DNA from: Rhipidocladum racemiflorum
Taxonomy: Eukaryota > Streptophyta > Magnoliopsida > Poales > Poaceae
DNA length: 64,000 bases
Assembly: GCA_036346355.1 (NCBI GenBank)
Contig: CM070580.1
Location: 28,563,374-28,627,373 of the forward strand
Reading direction: 5' to 3'
Shown here one piece after another: positions 24,501-36,400 of this stretch; positions within the stretch are counted from its first letter, which is position 1; every line of letters starts with the position of its first letter. A model generated the notes under the pieces. That model saw nothing but the letters and a program-made list of their open reading frames with translations, searched no databases and was not told the DNA's origin. The position numbers and the translations under genes were made by a program.

Positions 24501-26624
24501 ATCACTGACCAAGCACCAAGCAAGCACCACTTCATCACTGACCAACAGACCAAGCACCAAGCACCACTACGCAGCAAGGGAGCACAGGCGGCGGCGCAGC
24601 AGCTGCAGCTGCAGGCGGAGGGGGAGGGGGAGGTGGAGGCAGAGGAGATTACCCGCCGCTGGTCAGTGGAGGTGCAGCTGCTGGCTTCGGAGATCTAGGG
24701 TTGGTTGGGTTGCCACTCGTCTCCGGTCTCCACAGCTGGACGCCTCGACGCCTCTAGTCCAATAGCCTGTGACTCCCTTGTCCAGCCCTCCAGCCCTCCA
24801 AATACATGGCCTCCAGCCCAGTCGGCCGCCGTGTCGCCTGGCCGGATGCCTAGTCGCCGCCGCCACAACGCTTGGATGTTCGGGTGGCTACCTGGCTCTC
24901 TCCAGGCGAGGCGTCGGGCCATGGCGCTCCCCTCCGGCCGCCTGGATGCCTAGTCGACACCGTAATAATAGTAGTATTTAGTGATTTTGAACTTCTAAAC
25001 GCACTACGGCAAATTGTATTTCATAGTAGGGCACGTCAGCAATGTCTGTTCAATATTTGGGTTCTTGGCAATTCAAAAAATATTTTAGCTCTTGGGAAAA
25101 GATATCCATTATAAAGTCTTTATGTAATAGTATGACTGTATGAGTAATGAAAGAACAGACATTAGCCAATGGTTTATTCTTTTTCCATATCGTGTGCTCA
25201 TGACATAGAGGGAGAAGGTGGTTAATGAAGGCTAGCAAGTTTTCCAGGGATGTATGCACAAATTTTTCTTAGAGCCTGCTTGGTCTATATTATGCATAGG
25301 TTTACTGCCAGTCTGCCAAAATATGTCATAATAGAGCTATTGCTAAGTTTTTCTTTCAGTATTAGCACCATTCAAGTTTCTGTTGGTAGGTGAGCCATTC
25401 ATTAACTGGATCTTTCTTCCGTAGGAAAGTCAACCATACTTAGACTTCTCTTCAGATTTTTTGACTCGACTTCAGGATCTGTAAGAATCAATCTCCCTTT
25501 TGATTTCCTGCTGATGAAATTGATGCCCATGATATAGCTTCTCGATTTTCAGATGTACATCAAAATTTCCATTCTTGTGATGCCTTTGTTCTATCTTCCT
25601 GGCAGATACGAATAGATGGGCAAGACATCCAGGGTGTCACACTAGAGAGTCTTCGGAAGAGTCTTGGTGTTGTACCGCAGGATACGGTTAGCCCTCCCAT
25701 ATTCTAGATCTGTGAATGCTATAGCTTTCAAACTTTTCTTGGCCTCTTATTGAATTTGCTAAATTATGCTGAAGTGTTGAAATGCAAATTAATTATTGTG
25801 TACTCTACTTTAGAAAGATGGGAGAAATTGCATTTTCTTAAGTTCTCTTTTAGAAAGCTGTCTTTCCAGGTAAACTTAGAGCTGATAGCTATTATGGCTG
25901 AATATCTTTTGATTATTTATTTGGCACCCAAACATGAATTTTTTTATGAAAAAAATATATTAAAGTAACATTACATGTGAGATGAGGAATTCATTTAACA
26001 CAAGAAAATTCCAATAGATAATGGAAAGATCATGGTGCCCCTCATGTGAACTTTCTTCAGCACAGTAAAGTCATTGAGTAGATTGAAGTTGTTCTGTCAA
26101 TACATATTTAGGGAATCAGGTCAATACATTATTAACATATGTGGCCTGGCATTGTTCCAAACCCAACCAAGCTCACACCATTAATATCATTGCAGGTACT
26201 TTTTAATGACACAATTAAGCATAATATACAGTATGGACGGTTGTCAGCAAAAGATGGGGAGGTACGGTGTTCTTCCAATACATTCTGAAGTTATAGCATG
26301 GCCATTTGATTGTTGTGGAATGCTAAAGTTTATTTCCATACAGGTTTATGATGCTGCCCGGCGTGCTGCTATCCATGATACAATTATGAACTTTCCGGAC
26401 AAGTATGACACAGTTGTGGGAGAGCGAGGATTAAAAGTGAGACATTGTCTTGCAATGTGCAAAATCCGGAAATGTTGTAAGCTGTTGTTCCTATAGCCAG
26501 CAGCTCAGCATATCTCAAAAAATGTGGTTTGGCCTTTTTGCAGTTAAGTGGTGGTGAGAAACAACGAGTGTCAATTGCTCGTGTATTCTTGAAGGAGCCT
26601 TCCATTCTGTGAGTGCCCCTTGCT

Positions 26625-26661
<37 letters not shown>

Positions 26662-27487
26662 CTGCATTTGGATCTCAGTGTTACCTGAGAACAGTTCTTA
26701 CTGGGTTTATATGGATTCTATTTGTGTGCTTCTATGAAAGCTAACATGACATGTCAAAGTTGGGCCTGCTAAATGGATTTGAACTCATTTCAGATACTCT
26801 CGTCAAACATGCTTTCGCAAAATGCAAATAATGGGTTAGTCCAATTCCCCTTTTGACTTAAGTTTTTTGTGATCTTCTTTATATCAGATTATGTGATGAA
26901 GCTACAAGTGCTCTTGATAGCACTACTGAAGCATCAATTTTGAATTCTCTAAAGTCTTTATCCATCGATCGTACATCAATTTTTATCGCTCATCGACTGA
27001 CAACTGCAATGCAATGCGATGAGGTATGCGTATTCGTGCACATACATGAACAGTACAAAACAGAGCTTCAATTATGGAAATTAATGTTATTTATTGATAA
27101 ATTAACAATATAGATCAGAATAACAAGCCAGTTTGGCAGCAAGATGTTGCTCTTGCAACTGCTCAAGAAATTGATTTACTTGTCTTCTAAAAGGAAATTG
27201 ATATACTTACTGTAATGGGCTGTATGCTTTGAGTTCATCTATTGGACAACAAATCTTTCCAGTGTATTCCAGAGAGATGAATGATTGTTGGATTCATCTC
27301 TCCTGTGGTTCTTAAATAAATGCTGGTTAAAATTGATTTTCAGATCATTGTCTTGGAGAATGGAAAGGTAGTGGAACAAGGACCACATGATTTTCTTCTG
27401 TCAAAGGGTGGGCGATATGCAGAACTGTGGTCACAGCAGAACAATAGTGATGCCGTTGATGCTTCTGCTGTTAGCTTAGAAGTTTGA
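15502..27487 (+). CDS. Mitochondrial half-size ABC transporter, ATM/ABCB type, 20 exons, 736 aa
   Basis: Exons: 15502-15771, 16478-16690, 17231-17417, 17580-17641, 18136-18179, 19179-19281, 19430-19537, 19690-19773, 19878-19938, 20362-20507, 20635-20751, 20859-20944, 21437-21525, 25425-25480, 25606-25686, 26196-26261, 26344-26436, 26544-26608, 26888-27023, 27344-27487. All introns are GT-AG and the phases join without a stop. The N-terminus (MRPSSRILSAGHLLRGYRF) is Arg-rich, like a mitochondrial presequence. A six-helix membrane domain covers about residues 140-465. The nucleotide-binding domain has Walker A GTSGSGKST (519-527), Q-loop VVPQDT (564-569), signature LSGGEKQ (623-629), Walker B ILLCDE (643-648) and H-loop His679. 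The family (yeast Atm1, plant ATM3, human ABCB7) exports a glutathione-linked sulfur compound from the matrix for cytosolic Fe-S and molybdenum-cofactor assembly. The gene looks functional despite three insertions in its introns. The start was chosen for its context (GAGCGCCATGC) and the presequence that follows. Confidence 0.93.
18376..18936. mobile_element. Mutator-type MITE in intron 5 of the ABC-transporter gene
   Basis: The ends are long inverted repeats (GGAAGAAGTCCATATAACAC at the left, complement of GGAAAAAGTCCATATAACAC at the right, extending about 200 bp). A perfect 9-bp duplication TTGACACAA lies at 18367-18375 and 18937-18945, the size typical of Mutator-like elements. No transposase and no captured gene was recognised in the 561 bp. 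Confidence 0.88.
22214..22225 (+). promoter_or_regulatory. Primer-binding site (initiator Met-tRNA)
   Basis: TGGTATCAGAGC immediately follows the 5' LTR. Confidence 0.85.
22312..23193 (+). pseudogene. Captured cyclophilin A-type fragment fused to unrelated sequence (293-codon ORF)
   Basis: From the ATG at 22477, in frame with an upstream ATG at 22312, the ORF encodes a cytosolic cyclophilin N-terminus (MAGNPRPKVFFDMTVGGQ, VENFRALCTGEK). It then jumps to FSDENFKHKHTG and continues with MANAGPNTNGSQFFICTVP and WLDGKHVVFGRVVEGIDVV up to 22803. The middle of the fold, which holds the catalytic Arg and the following Phe/Gln residues, is missing. The junction lies at GEK/GEKF, words that occur on both sides of the missing part in normal family members. 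The last beta strand is replaced by about 130 Arg/Ala/Pro-rich residues without homology known to me. Prolyl-isomerase activity is therefore unlikely. Cytosolic plant cyclophilin genes are usually intronless, so the lack of introns does not tell DNA from RNA capture. It may be transcribed from the 5' LTR. Confidence 0.85.
23925..23933 (+). promoter_or_regulatory. Polypurine tract
   Basis: A GTGGGGGGTG run directly abuts the 3' LTR and would prime plus-strand synthesis. Confidence 0.65.
24191..24973. mobile_element. Non-autonomous hAT-like element in intron 13 of the ABC-transporter gene
   Basis: The 8-9-bp direct repeat (A)GTATTTAG lies at 24182-24190 and 24973-24981. The ends are imperfect inverted repeats: GGTTATCACGGCG at the left and the complement of TATTATTACGGTG at the right. 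Next to them are many copies of GGCGCCTAG/GCCTAGTCGCC-like words, a pattern seen in a common group of grass hAT derivatives. The interior is GC-rich without a transposase. It begins about 120 bp after the cyclophilin-bearing LTR element. Confidence 0.7.
26627..26661 (+). repeat. Poly(T) tract in intron 18
   Basis: An uninterrupted run of 35 T residues starts about 20 bases after the donor site of exon 18. No target duplication was seen around it. Confidence 0.9.
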
Positions 27488-28350
27488 TATACCAAATACG
27501 TTGTCCCCTTGCAAGGGAAACTACAGCCATATTTGAATGAAAGCTGGTTTCTCCTTATCTGCCCTGTAAATGGAGTGCTTAGGATTTTAGATATGGGAGA
27601 ACAGAAATTTACAGTTTAGGAGAAAATTTTCCATTTAAAAGAGAACCGAGATGCAAATTTTTCTTCCTTTTGAGAAATACTTAACAATACTGGCATATTT
27701 CCATGTTAATGTAGCAATTTGTTAGTACATGGGATAATCCTAGTAAATATTTCATGACTGGCAGGCGGTGCAATGTACTAACGTTCACATGTTCAATTAC
27801 TTTCATTACGGATCACTCAACAGTAAATCTTGCGTATACCAGTGTTTTTTTTTGGAAATTTGCGTACACCGGTGTTGTTCATGAGTGAAGTCTCTATCTA
27901 ATCATCACGCCATCACGGTCCCCTGATCCGTGAAATGGAGTTTGTAATATATTGGTCTGCCATCCAAGTTTGCATATTGTTGTATCTGCAAATTAATATA
28001 CTTGAGATATATTTCCCTTCGTATTGTTGTATTTGCCACTGAAAAGACAATTGGTGTACTTGAAATGTATTTCCTTTGGCTCCTGAAAAAGATATTAGAT
28101 AGATTGATTAGAAGGATCTGTTATCTAAAACTTCGAATTCATTTCTTGTTTCAAATATTCACTTGATGCAAACCATATCTCAACGGTTTGGCGTAAATTC
28201 TCTACTATGTGTATAGCCCTCTCTATGAGACCGTAATAACCCGGTGGAATCAAAGCCCTACTTACTAATAGGCAAGAGGAGACCCTTTCTCGCGGAGTCT
28301 TACATACATAATGAAACTGGAATCGAGAAATACAATGTTCAACACTAGTG
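27488..28350. other. 3' flank of the ABC-transporter gene
   Basis: This should hold the 3' UTR (to perhaps about 27720) and then A/T-rich intergenic DNA. No further gene or clear repeat was recognised. Confidence 0.5.
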
Positions 28351-28364
28351 CTCTCTACACTTTT

Positions 28365-28548
28365 TTTTTTTAAAAAAAATGGCTAGGCACTCGGACGTTC
28401 ATTATAGAAGAACAACAATTAAGCTACAAACGTATACCCACATCCACATCAGCATTTGCACTCACTTCGTGTGCACGTCCGATCGAGCCGCGCTTGAACG
28501 CAGGCTAATTAGGTGTGTGCACTACGCCTCCTAACCAACCGAGCAACA
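28365..28548 (-). mobile_element. tRNA-derived SINE
   Basis: The segment is flanked by a perfect direct repeat GCTCTCTACACTTTT (28350-28364 and 28549-28563). On the minus strand it starts GCTGTTGCTCGGTTGGTTAG, which contains an RNA polymerase III A-box-like TTGCTCGGTTGG. About 35 bases later comes a B-box-like GCGTTCAAGCGC, and it ends in an A-rich tail. Long variable target duplications with a 3' A-tail are typical of SINEs. The specific rice SINE family was not determined. Confidence 0.72.
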
Positions 28549-28665
28549 GCTCTCTACACTTTTAACGTCAATTTTAGGAAAAGAATAAATTGCCCTTGCT
28601 TACGGTGAATGGACGACAATGGTGACGGTGGCTAGAGGCGGAGATGATTATTGTGGCTCCATGGT

Positions 28666-28760
28666 AGAAGAAGAAGAAGAAGAAGAAGAAGAAGAAGAAG
28701 AAGAAGAAGAAGAAGAAGAAGAAGAAGAAGAAGAAGAAGAAGAAGAAGAAGAAGAAGAAG
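28666..28760 (+). repeat. (AGA)n microsatellite
   Basis: About 31 uninterrupted trinucleotide units. It creates long artificial poly-Phe or poly-Lys/Glu/Arg ORFs that are not genes. Confidence 0.97.
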
Positions 28761-28780
28761 CGCATCTGTCAGGCTTTAAG

Positions 28781-29978
28781 GATGTGTTTAGTTGATGGGA
28801 TGAAGTTAAATGGGATGCGATGGTCTTATACCATTTGGTACTATTATTTTGGATGAATAAAATGGTTCAGTGTCTATAGGAAATATTCTTCAAATTTGTA
28901 TCACTTGGTTCAGGATAGGATAGTTCTATTCAACCAACTAAACGTATGGATGATTTTTTTGAACCATCTCATACATGCACCATGGTAACGTTGGACTGAA
29001 GTTGCACGACTGGTAGGGGGTTTTAGCTCAAGGCAATGTGATGGATCATGGATGAGGGCGCTGGTGATAGCACAAATCAAATCATCGTGCTTTCCTCTGC
29101 ACACAGCGCCGCTGCGCCCTCTTGCCATCGGTGATGATATAGAAAAATGACACCTGCCACGACAGTGAGGTACAAGTAGAGGCAACGGCAACCAAACGCG
29201 GAGGCAACAATAGAGGTGGTGACAAGGTGGATAGAGGCGCAGAAAATAGCAGTGTCTAGCCCGTTTAGATAGGCGTTAGGCTACATCCTTCCACCTAGAT
29301 GGTTGTTTAACCTGTATTGGTGCAATGAGTAGAGGCAATGGCGGCAAAAGGTGGGCAGGGGCAGGGCGGGAGCTAGCCAAGCTCAAGCCCCGGGCTAGAC
29401 TAGCTGATCTTAGATTAAATATCTGTTTTTAATGATTTTTCAATAATTTTTTGTAGAATTTTAGTGAGCTTTCGGTACCAGGCCTCGGGTTACAGCCTAC
29501 TCTGCCCGGGGCCTGGATCCGCCCCTGGGCAGGGGCTTGTAGGAGAGATGGCGGGGTGGTAGCTGAAAATAGAATATGACAAGTGCCATTTATTTCGGGT
29601 GGCAAATACTATGGTAAGCTAACTTGGATGGCAGATCGAATATCTAAAAACTCCCGGCAGCATATACAATATTTTCCTTTCCCCCTCGTCTGTGTGCCAA
29701 TATTTTTAATCAAATCACTATGACTTGTGTATGCATGGCCACGTATAAATTTGTTCCACTTCTACACGTTATGTGATACACATACATGTACCATTTTCGT
29801 CAAAAGGTAAGGATCAGCAACAAAGCTGGGTTGCTTAAACGATGAAGCTTCCTTCCAAAAACAAAAAATGAGGCAAGTGTCAAGGAGAGGACAGAGCGCA
29901 TTCTCCTGTAGATTCAAACTGTCAAATTAGCATGCATGTCGTAACTCCATTCTTGTTTGGTCTGGCTTCATTGCAGTT
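28781..29978. other. Intergenic stretch upstream of the bromodomain gene
   Basis: At about 28783-28950 a GTGTTTAGTTGATGGGAT sequence and the complement of CGTTTAGTTGGTTGAAT suggest a short degraded MITE. At about 29358-29530 a GGGCGGGAGCTAGCC end and a GGATCCGCCCCTG end flank about 150 bp of A/T-rich DNA; a related sequence lies near 34655-34810. The promoter of the gene downstream should be at the right end. Confidence 0.45.
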
Positions 29979-30017
29979 ATGGTAGATGCCAGATGGCGTT
30001 GCAGCATCAGACACAGG
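29977..30017 (+). other. Possible upstream exon of the bromodomain gene
   Basis: The acceptor-like TTCATTGCAG ends at 29976 and the donor-like GGTATGT starts at 30017. The segment between contains an ATG at 29979 whose frame, after joining to the acceptor ending at 30729, runs without a stop into the bromodomain ORF. It may be a 5' UTR exon or a coding first exon. A cDNA would be needed to decide. Confidence 0.4.
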
Positions 30018-30780
30018 GTATGTATTTCAGCTGTCATCTATTGAATAGTGGCTTATGTATGTCTTGTGCTACAGTTGCAGATGAGTATACACTGCCCTAT
30101 TTAGACACGCGAGTTAATGCCAGTAAAACGAGGCCATATCTTTCCCTAGAACTCCGGTGCACATTCACTGTAGCCACTATTCCCCCCTGCAGAATTGGAA
30201 GGCTACTTGTTGTAGTACTACCAAATTCTTTAGATGATACATAATAATCTACCATGGGATTCCGATTTTGTAGAAGAGAAATGTTCACATATGAAAGTAG
30301 ACACAAGAATAAAATCTGATGCTAATGGTAAGTTGGTAACATACAACCAAAGCTCTTACAAACACACATAAACTAGCTTCCAATATTCCCTCTCGTGAGC
30401 TCAAGTGTTATAGATTACTTCTCCTATTTCTGAGGTACAGTGTGTGCACTTCTCCTTTCTTTTCCTTGTTTCGTTTTTGGTCTCCTCAATTGTTTCTGTT
30501 TTAGTGCATTGCTCCCGTCTATGATGTTTCAAACAAGAATAGTAAGCCTTAAAAAGGCCAACAAGGCCATGGCATTACGGTGCCTATAGTGCCCATTTTA
30601 ATAGTATTTTAGTATTCACAGTTTCACATATAGAAATACATGAGAGAGATCCCAGCTGGAAAAATAAGATCCTGTCCTTCATCTTGCATCATGGCGCATA
30701 AGTTCTAATGTGACGCATTGCCATTGCAGCCCCTCTCTTCCTTTTTGTTCCATTGGGAAGGAAGAACAGGAGGTGCAGAG

Positions 30781-31554
30781 ATGTCTGGAAAAGGGAAGAG
30801 GCGGAGTGCCAGATTACTGAAGCTTGGAGAGCAGAAGAACGACGACGGCACTACCGTTTGTCTCCTAGATCCTTGGCAGATAATTCGGAACATCATTTCT
30901 GGTGCGCGAGGGAAGAGAAAAAGGAATGAAGAAATCCAGGTAAATATGCAGCCATTGGGTGCTCTGAAGTCTCTGTGTTTATACCTCCCGGTTCCCGTCG
31001 TCTCATGTATGTTTTTTCAGAAGTTGCAGGGAGAAGCTTCATCTGGCCAAGCAGTAGATGCAACCAACACCAGTACAAAATATTGCTTCCTTTTTCCTGT
31101 CTCGGTGTTGTGCTGCTCCTGACTGTGCACATCTGAATTTACATCGCTTCTTTTCAGATAACCTATCAGGCAAAAGCTCGACAGAACAGATCATCGAGTG
31201 CATTCTTGATACACTGGAGATGTAAGCTTGTGGGGGATGTCTCTTCTTTTGACTTGTACATCAAGCAGCACATCGATTTTACGTGTATTTCCTTCTGGTG
31301 TTGCAGGAGAGATACGCATGAGTTGTTTGCAATGCCAGATGACATCCAAGTAAGCCATGAAGGAATACGTCTGAAACTTTATATGGCTTCATGAGAGGTG
31401 CTTCTATTTAACATGTCGCTGCAGGTAAGTGATTACGCAGAACGGGTCAACAGTCCCGCTGACTTTGCAACATTAAGACAGAAGAACAAGGATGGAATGT
31501 ACAACACACTAGAGCAATTCGAGGTCAATCTCGTTGCGCATTTGCCTCTCCCTC

Positions 31555-31630
<76 letters not shown>

Positions 31631-32933
31631 AGCAAGGAACACATCCTGTGGTCCCAGCCTCATCTCCTACATACCTGACAATTGACTCTTGGTTTCATGA
31701 TCTTCGTGTGCAAATGCAGAATGATGTTTACGTGGTGTTCCAGAAAGCAATGTCCATAAACAACCAGGACACCATACCTTACAGAGAGGTTGGTCGTTTA
31801 TTCAGTAATCATATCGTGCTCCTGCATTACACATTGCATGAAGCCACCAAAAAATGTTTCCCTTTCTTGCAGGCAATGTCACTGCTATATCAAGCCAAGC
31901 AGGTGTTCCTGTCCCTGAAGACCAACCAGATGTACTCGGAGTCGGACCTCGTGGCGTGGCGTCAGAAGTATTTGGACCAGCCGAAGAGGCCAGCCAAAGA
32001 AGACGGCAAAAATGGACGCTCACGCGATCCTGTTACATCTACCCCACAGAGGCCCAACGTGCCGGCGAACAAGAAGTGCACACCAGAGAAGAAGCGGGAG
32101 AACACCAAAGCCGGCAAGGGTTCTGCAGACAGCAGCAGGGCGAGGCAGAGAGGAGCCAAAGAGAGCAAGAGCACGCCGGTGAAGAGAGCAAGGAAAGGTA
32201 AGCAAGTGCTGCTTCATGCGGCCAACTATAATTGAGAACGGAGAAGCGATTTGGGTTGTGGTTTTGTTGATGTGATGACATTGGAGTTGCAGCGGCGGCG
32301 GGGACGGTGGAGTTTGGTGGCGCCGGCGTGAAGCAGAGGAGGCTCACTTACACTGATCAGGGCGGGCGGACGATGACGATGCCCGTCTCCCAAGGCCCGC
32401 GCGCCTCCCTTCTTTACGTAAGCCCCAGTGCCCCACCGGTGTTCCAAAAGGGCATCGAGATATGCTTTTACGCTTTTTTAGTTACATATATATTACAGCA
32501 TAAATAAAAGGTAAAAATAATAATTACTTATATATTTGCTTGCTTTAAGATTTATATAACTTGTATTTACAAAAAAAAAACATAAAAACACTACTCGTGT
32601 TGAGACAATACTCTATACTCAAGAGTGTTTCTTCCACGTATAGTCCCCAACTCCATATTACTACCTTGGTAAGGGGCACGGTTTCCATGCTGTCCCTTAA
32701 GGACTACAACTTAAGCAGTTGCGCGCGAGCCGTTGGATCGAAAAGAGATGACTCAGATTAATCCGAAAGTACTGTAGCAGTTAATATAGCAAACGTTGTA
32801 GCAAATTGATTTGAACGTTTTGGACCGTTCGCTTGCTCGATCGAACGGTCTACGCCTGTTTAAGTTATAGTCCCCACAAGGACTATATTTAATCTCTGTC
32901 CCTTGGTAAGATAGGCAGACGACACTACGCACC

Positions 32934-32995
<62 letters not shown>

Positions 32996-33411
32996 GAGAG
33001 AGAGAGAGAGGATAGCTAGTGTACTATCGATAGCACATGCAGATCCTCCGTGCTATAGGGTTGTGTTTACAAAATTCGAAGACGAAACTATTGATCCGAA
33101 CCGTGCATTCTATTCATCTCATTGAAATCTCACTACCCACCAAATTTTATATTTTTTGAATTTTTTCTCTTATTTATTTTGTATTTTTCAAAATCCACGA
33201 TCTAATTAGTTGTGGAGCGTCCAATGAAGCTAGTTTTTGAAAATACAAAATAAATAGGAGAAAAAATTCAAAAAATATAAAATTTGGTGGGTAGTGAGAT
33301 TTCAATGAGATGAATAGAATGCACAGTTCAGATCAATAGTTTCGTCTTCGAATTTTGCAAACACAACCCTATAGCACGGAGGATCTGTGCTATCGATAGT
33401 ACACTAGCTAT

Positions 33412-33484
<73 letters not shown>

Positions 33485-36400
33485 CAACATATCTAGTGCT
33501 AATGCCCAATTGGGTGTTAATGTGATATATATGTGTGTGTGTGTATAGTGGTGTCTGCCTACCCTATTGCGGAAAGATATTGGTGCCTTGGTGAATTTTT
33601 TTAAATAATACTTTTTTTAAAATGTATTGCGGTATTAATACGTCGAAAACAAAAATAACAAAAATAACACCTATTCGCCAAACAGTACGACGAAATAGCT
33701 ATTTTCGTCGAACGGTATGGCGAAATAGCTATTTTCGCCAAAGAGTGTGACGACAAATGCCTAATTACGCAGTTAATCGTTAGGCGATAAATTCCACGGG
33801 AAATGAGGGTATTTTCGTCGAACCGTTTAACGAAAATAGAGTTGTCGCTATACGGTACGGCGAAAATAGCTATTGTCGCCATGTGGTACAGCGATAATAG
33901 CTTCTTTCCCCTAAACTCTGATGGCCGACTGTTAACTGCGTAATTAGGCATTTGTCGCCACACTGTTTGACAAAAATAGCTATTTCGCCGTACCGTTCGG
34001 CGAATAGGTATTATTTTTGAAAATTTTGTTTTCGGCGTATTAATACCGTAATTCATTTGAAAAAAAAGTATTATTTAAAAAAATTCGTGCCTTGGTACCA
34101 CTTATCTAGCGTATTGAAGTTAGAAACTGGTTTAGGTTTGAAAAACATAGTCATGGAGTGCGTCTATTCTGCGGGAATCAGTGAGATGCACAGCTCCCGC
34201 CCCTGCCCGTTGATTCGAAGGTTTTTAACGATTCAGTAAACTTTTGATTCGAAAACTTTTAAATGATTCGAAATACTTCCATGGACAACGATCCTGGGCT
34301 GCTCCCTCCAGGGGCGGCGAGCTGGAGCTTCTCCTAGCAACGTCGGAGGCCGCGCCAGCGAGGGGAAAGAAGAGAGGAATGTGATTCGACGATAATGGCG
34401 TGCCCGGCGGTGCCAAAGGGCAGAGGCAGATGGGAGGAGGAGATGGACGGACCGATGAAGAAATGGGACGCTCGACAAAAGGGTGATGGGTACGACGTGA
34501 CGGCTTGCTCCTAGCCTCGAAATGATCACGGACGCCCATGGTCACCCAAGTGCGCTCATTGGGCGGCCTAGATCACCTAGCGCGTACGTGGGATGAGTTT
34601 GCCGCAGACGTCTGTAAAACAAAAAAAACTTAGACATGCCCACATCCATGGGAGAGGCGGAGCTAGTCTTTGGCTATCCAGAGTATAGACTAAGGTCTAG
34701 AATTAAAAGCCTACGAAGAATCTCTTAAAAAATCACTAAAAATACATATTCAGTCTAAAAACAGCTGATCTATCCCGAGGCTTAGACCACGGCTGACTCC
34801 ACCCTTAATCCATAGTAACAATTATTTGTAGGTATGTGTTCGCATTTAGCATGTAACAGTTGTTCGTTAGAGATTCGAAGAGTACCTACCATATTTGAGG
34901 ATCATCCGATCCTACAAGCTTGCGCTTGTTTAGAAGAATGCGGCTATTTGATACTACTGTTCTTCGCTTGGTTACTGGAGTGGAATTATCTATTCTGATA
35001 ACTATTTAGTCTTCGAATGGAATAAATTCCCCCCTAGCCACAAAAGAATGATATCGTAAAATTCATAGCTAGACCATTCAAATATTGATCAAAGATATTA
35101 TGGAGGATGTGTCCATTCACAGTACCAATCTATAGACATTGAGCAGAACACAAGATAGGGGCAAGGAGAGTTCCTAGACTAAAAAAAATGGCCAAGGTGA
35201 ATCCGTGGAGGAGAATGATCTCAGGAGTCCAAGATACTACGAGGAGTAGTGCTCGAGGGAGTAGGAGAGAAAAGATTGTCACTATAGGGGAAATTTGAAT
35301 GAATGACACTCAATTGAACTGCCGCGGACAGAATGACATTAAATTAAACTGCCTTTTGTGAAATGACACCGTGCACTCTAATTTCATCGTGGAATGACAT
35401 TTTCGGTATTTTTTTAATGTTTTCTTCCATTTTCCTTCATTTCCCTCTCCATTTTCTCACATTTTAGACATGAAATGACCAAATTACCCCTCTTCTTCTT
35501 CTTCTACCTCTGTCTCTCTCCTCCTCCCTTCGCCTCCGCCGCCCTCCCGCCTCCTAGAGGACACCCCGACCGCCGTCTTCGAGCGCTCAGACGACCAAAT
35601 CCCCATGGATGACGCCACTGACCTTGATCCACCAGGGGGATCCTTGGAGACTCGACATGGCGCTGGACGACGTGGTGTCGCCGGACGCCAAGCGGTTTCG
35701 GCCGGAGCGGTTCCTCCCCGGGGGTGAAGGCGCGGACGTGGACCTCACCTGCGCGGGCCGGAGGATCTGCCCCAGCATGAAATTAGAGTGCCGCTGCCGC
35801 TGGCGATGCGGTCAAGGAGGACCTGCGCCACGCCTTTCGGGTCGTCGACACCGACGGCAACGGCACCATCTCCGCCGCCGAGCTCGTGCGTGTGCTCCAC
35901 GGCCTCGGTGATAAGCATAGCCGTAGGTTCTTGGATCCGAGCATTACGGTGGAATTAAAGTGTATATAAAACGATTAAAGGCAAGATTGATAGCGACGCT
36001 TGAAATGTTTGGATCTTGCTTTCTTGTTTCCACTGTTCAGAATTTGGTGTCTGTGATTGAACATCATCTAATCCTATGAATTTGATGATATGTTTTGAGT
36101 TTGGGTTAACTACTCCAGATTCTGTCGTGATGCGGCAGTCGCACGGATCAACACAAAATGAATAATTAAATTGGCCTGCCGTAGGGGTATTTTCGTCTCG
36201 TCACCAGCCGAATCGGGGGATAATATAAACAATGTCCAAAAAACGTCCAAAATGTCATTCCAGAGAGAAATTAGAGTGTATGGTGTCATTACGCGAAAGG
36301 CAGACCAATTTAATGTCATTCTGTCCGCGGCAGTCCAATTGAGTGTCATTCATTCAAATTCCCCTCACTATAGACAGTTGTAGAGTAGCTTGAAGACTGG

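Larger units (their letters stand above)
35288..36364 (+). mobile_element. Pack-MULE carrying P450 and EF-hand gene fragments
   Basis: The terminal inverted repeats of about 120 bp begin GGGAAATTTGAATGAATGAC at the left and GGGGAATTTGAATGAATGAC on the complement at the right. A perfect 9-bp duplication TCACTATAG lies at 35279-35287 and 36365-36373. There is no transposase. The GC-rich interior (about 35530-35940) holds pieces of at least two unrelated host genes on the plus strand. It lies within the last intron of the bromodomain gene. Confidence 0.9.

Noticed and set aside
28574..28765. Poly-Phe ORF on the minus strand
   Set aside because: It is produced entirely by the (AGA)n microsatellite.
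31534..32235. 233-codon ORF taken as a gene of its own
   Set aside because: It reads through the (CT)n intron and two further introns of the bromodomain gene; the exon segments belong to the spliced gene.
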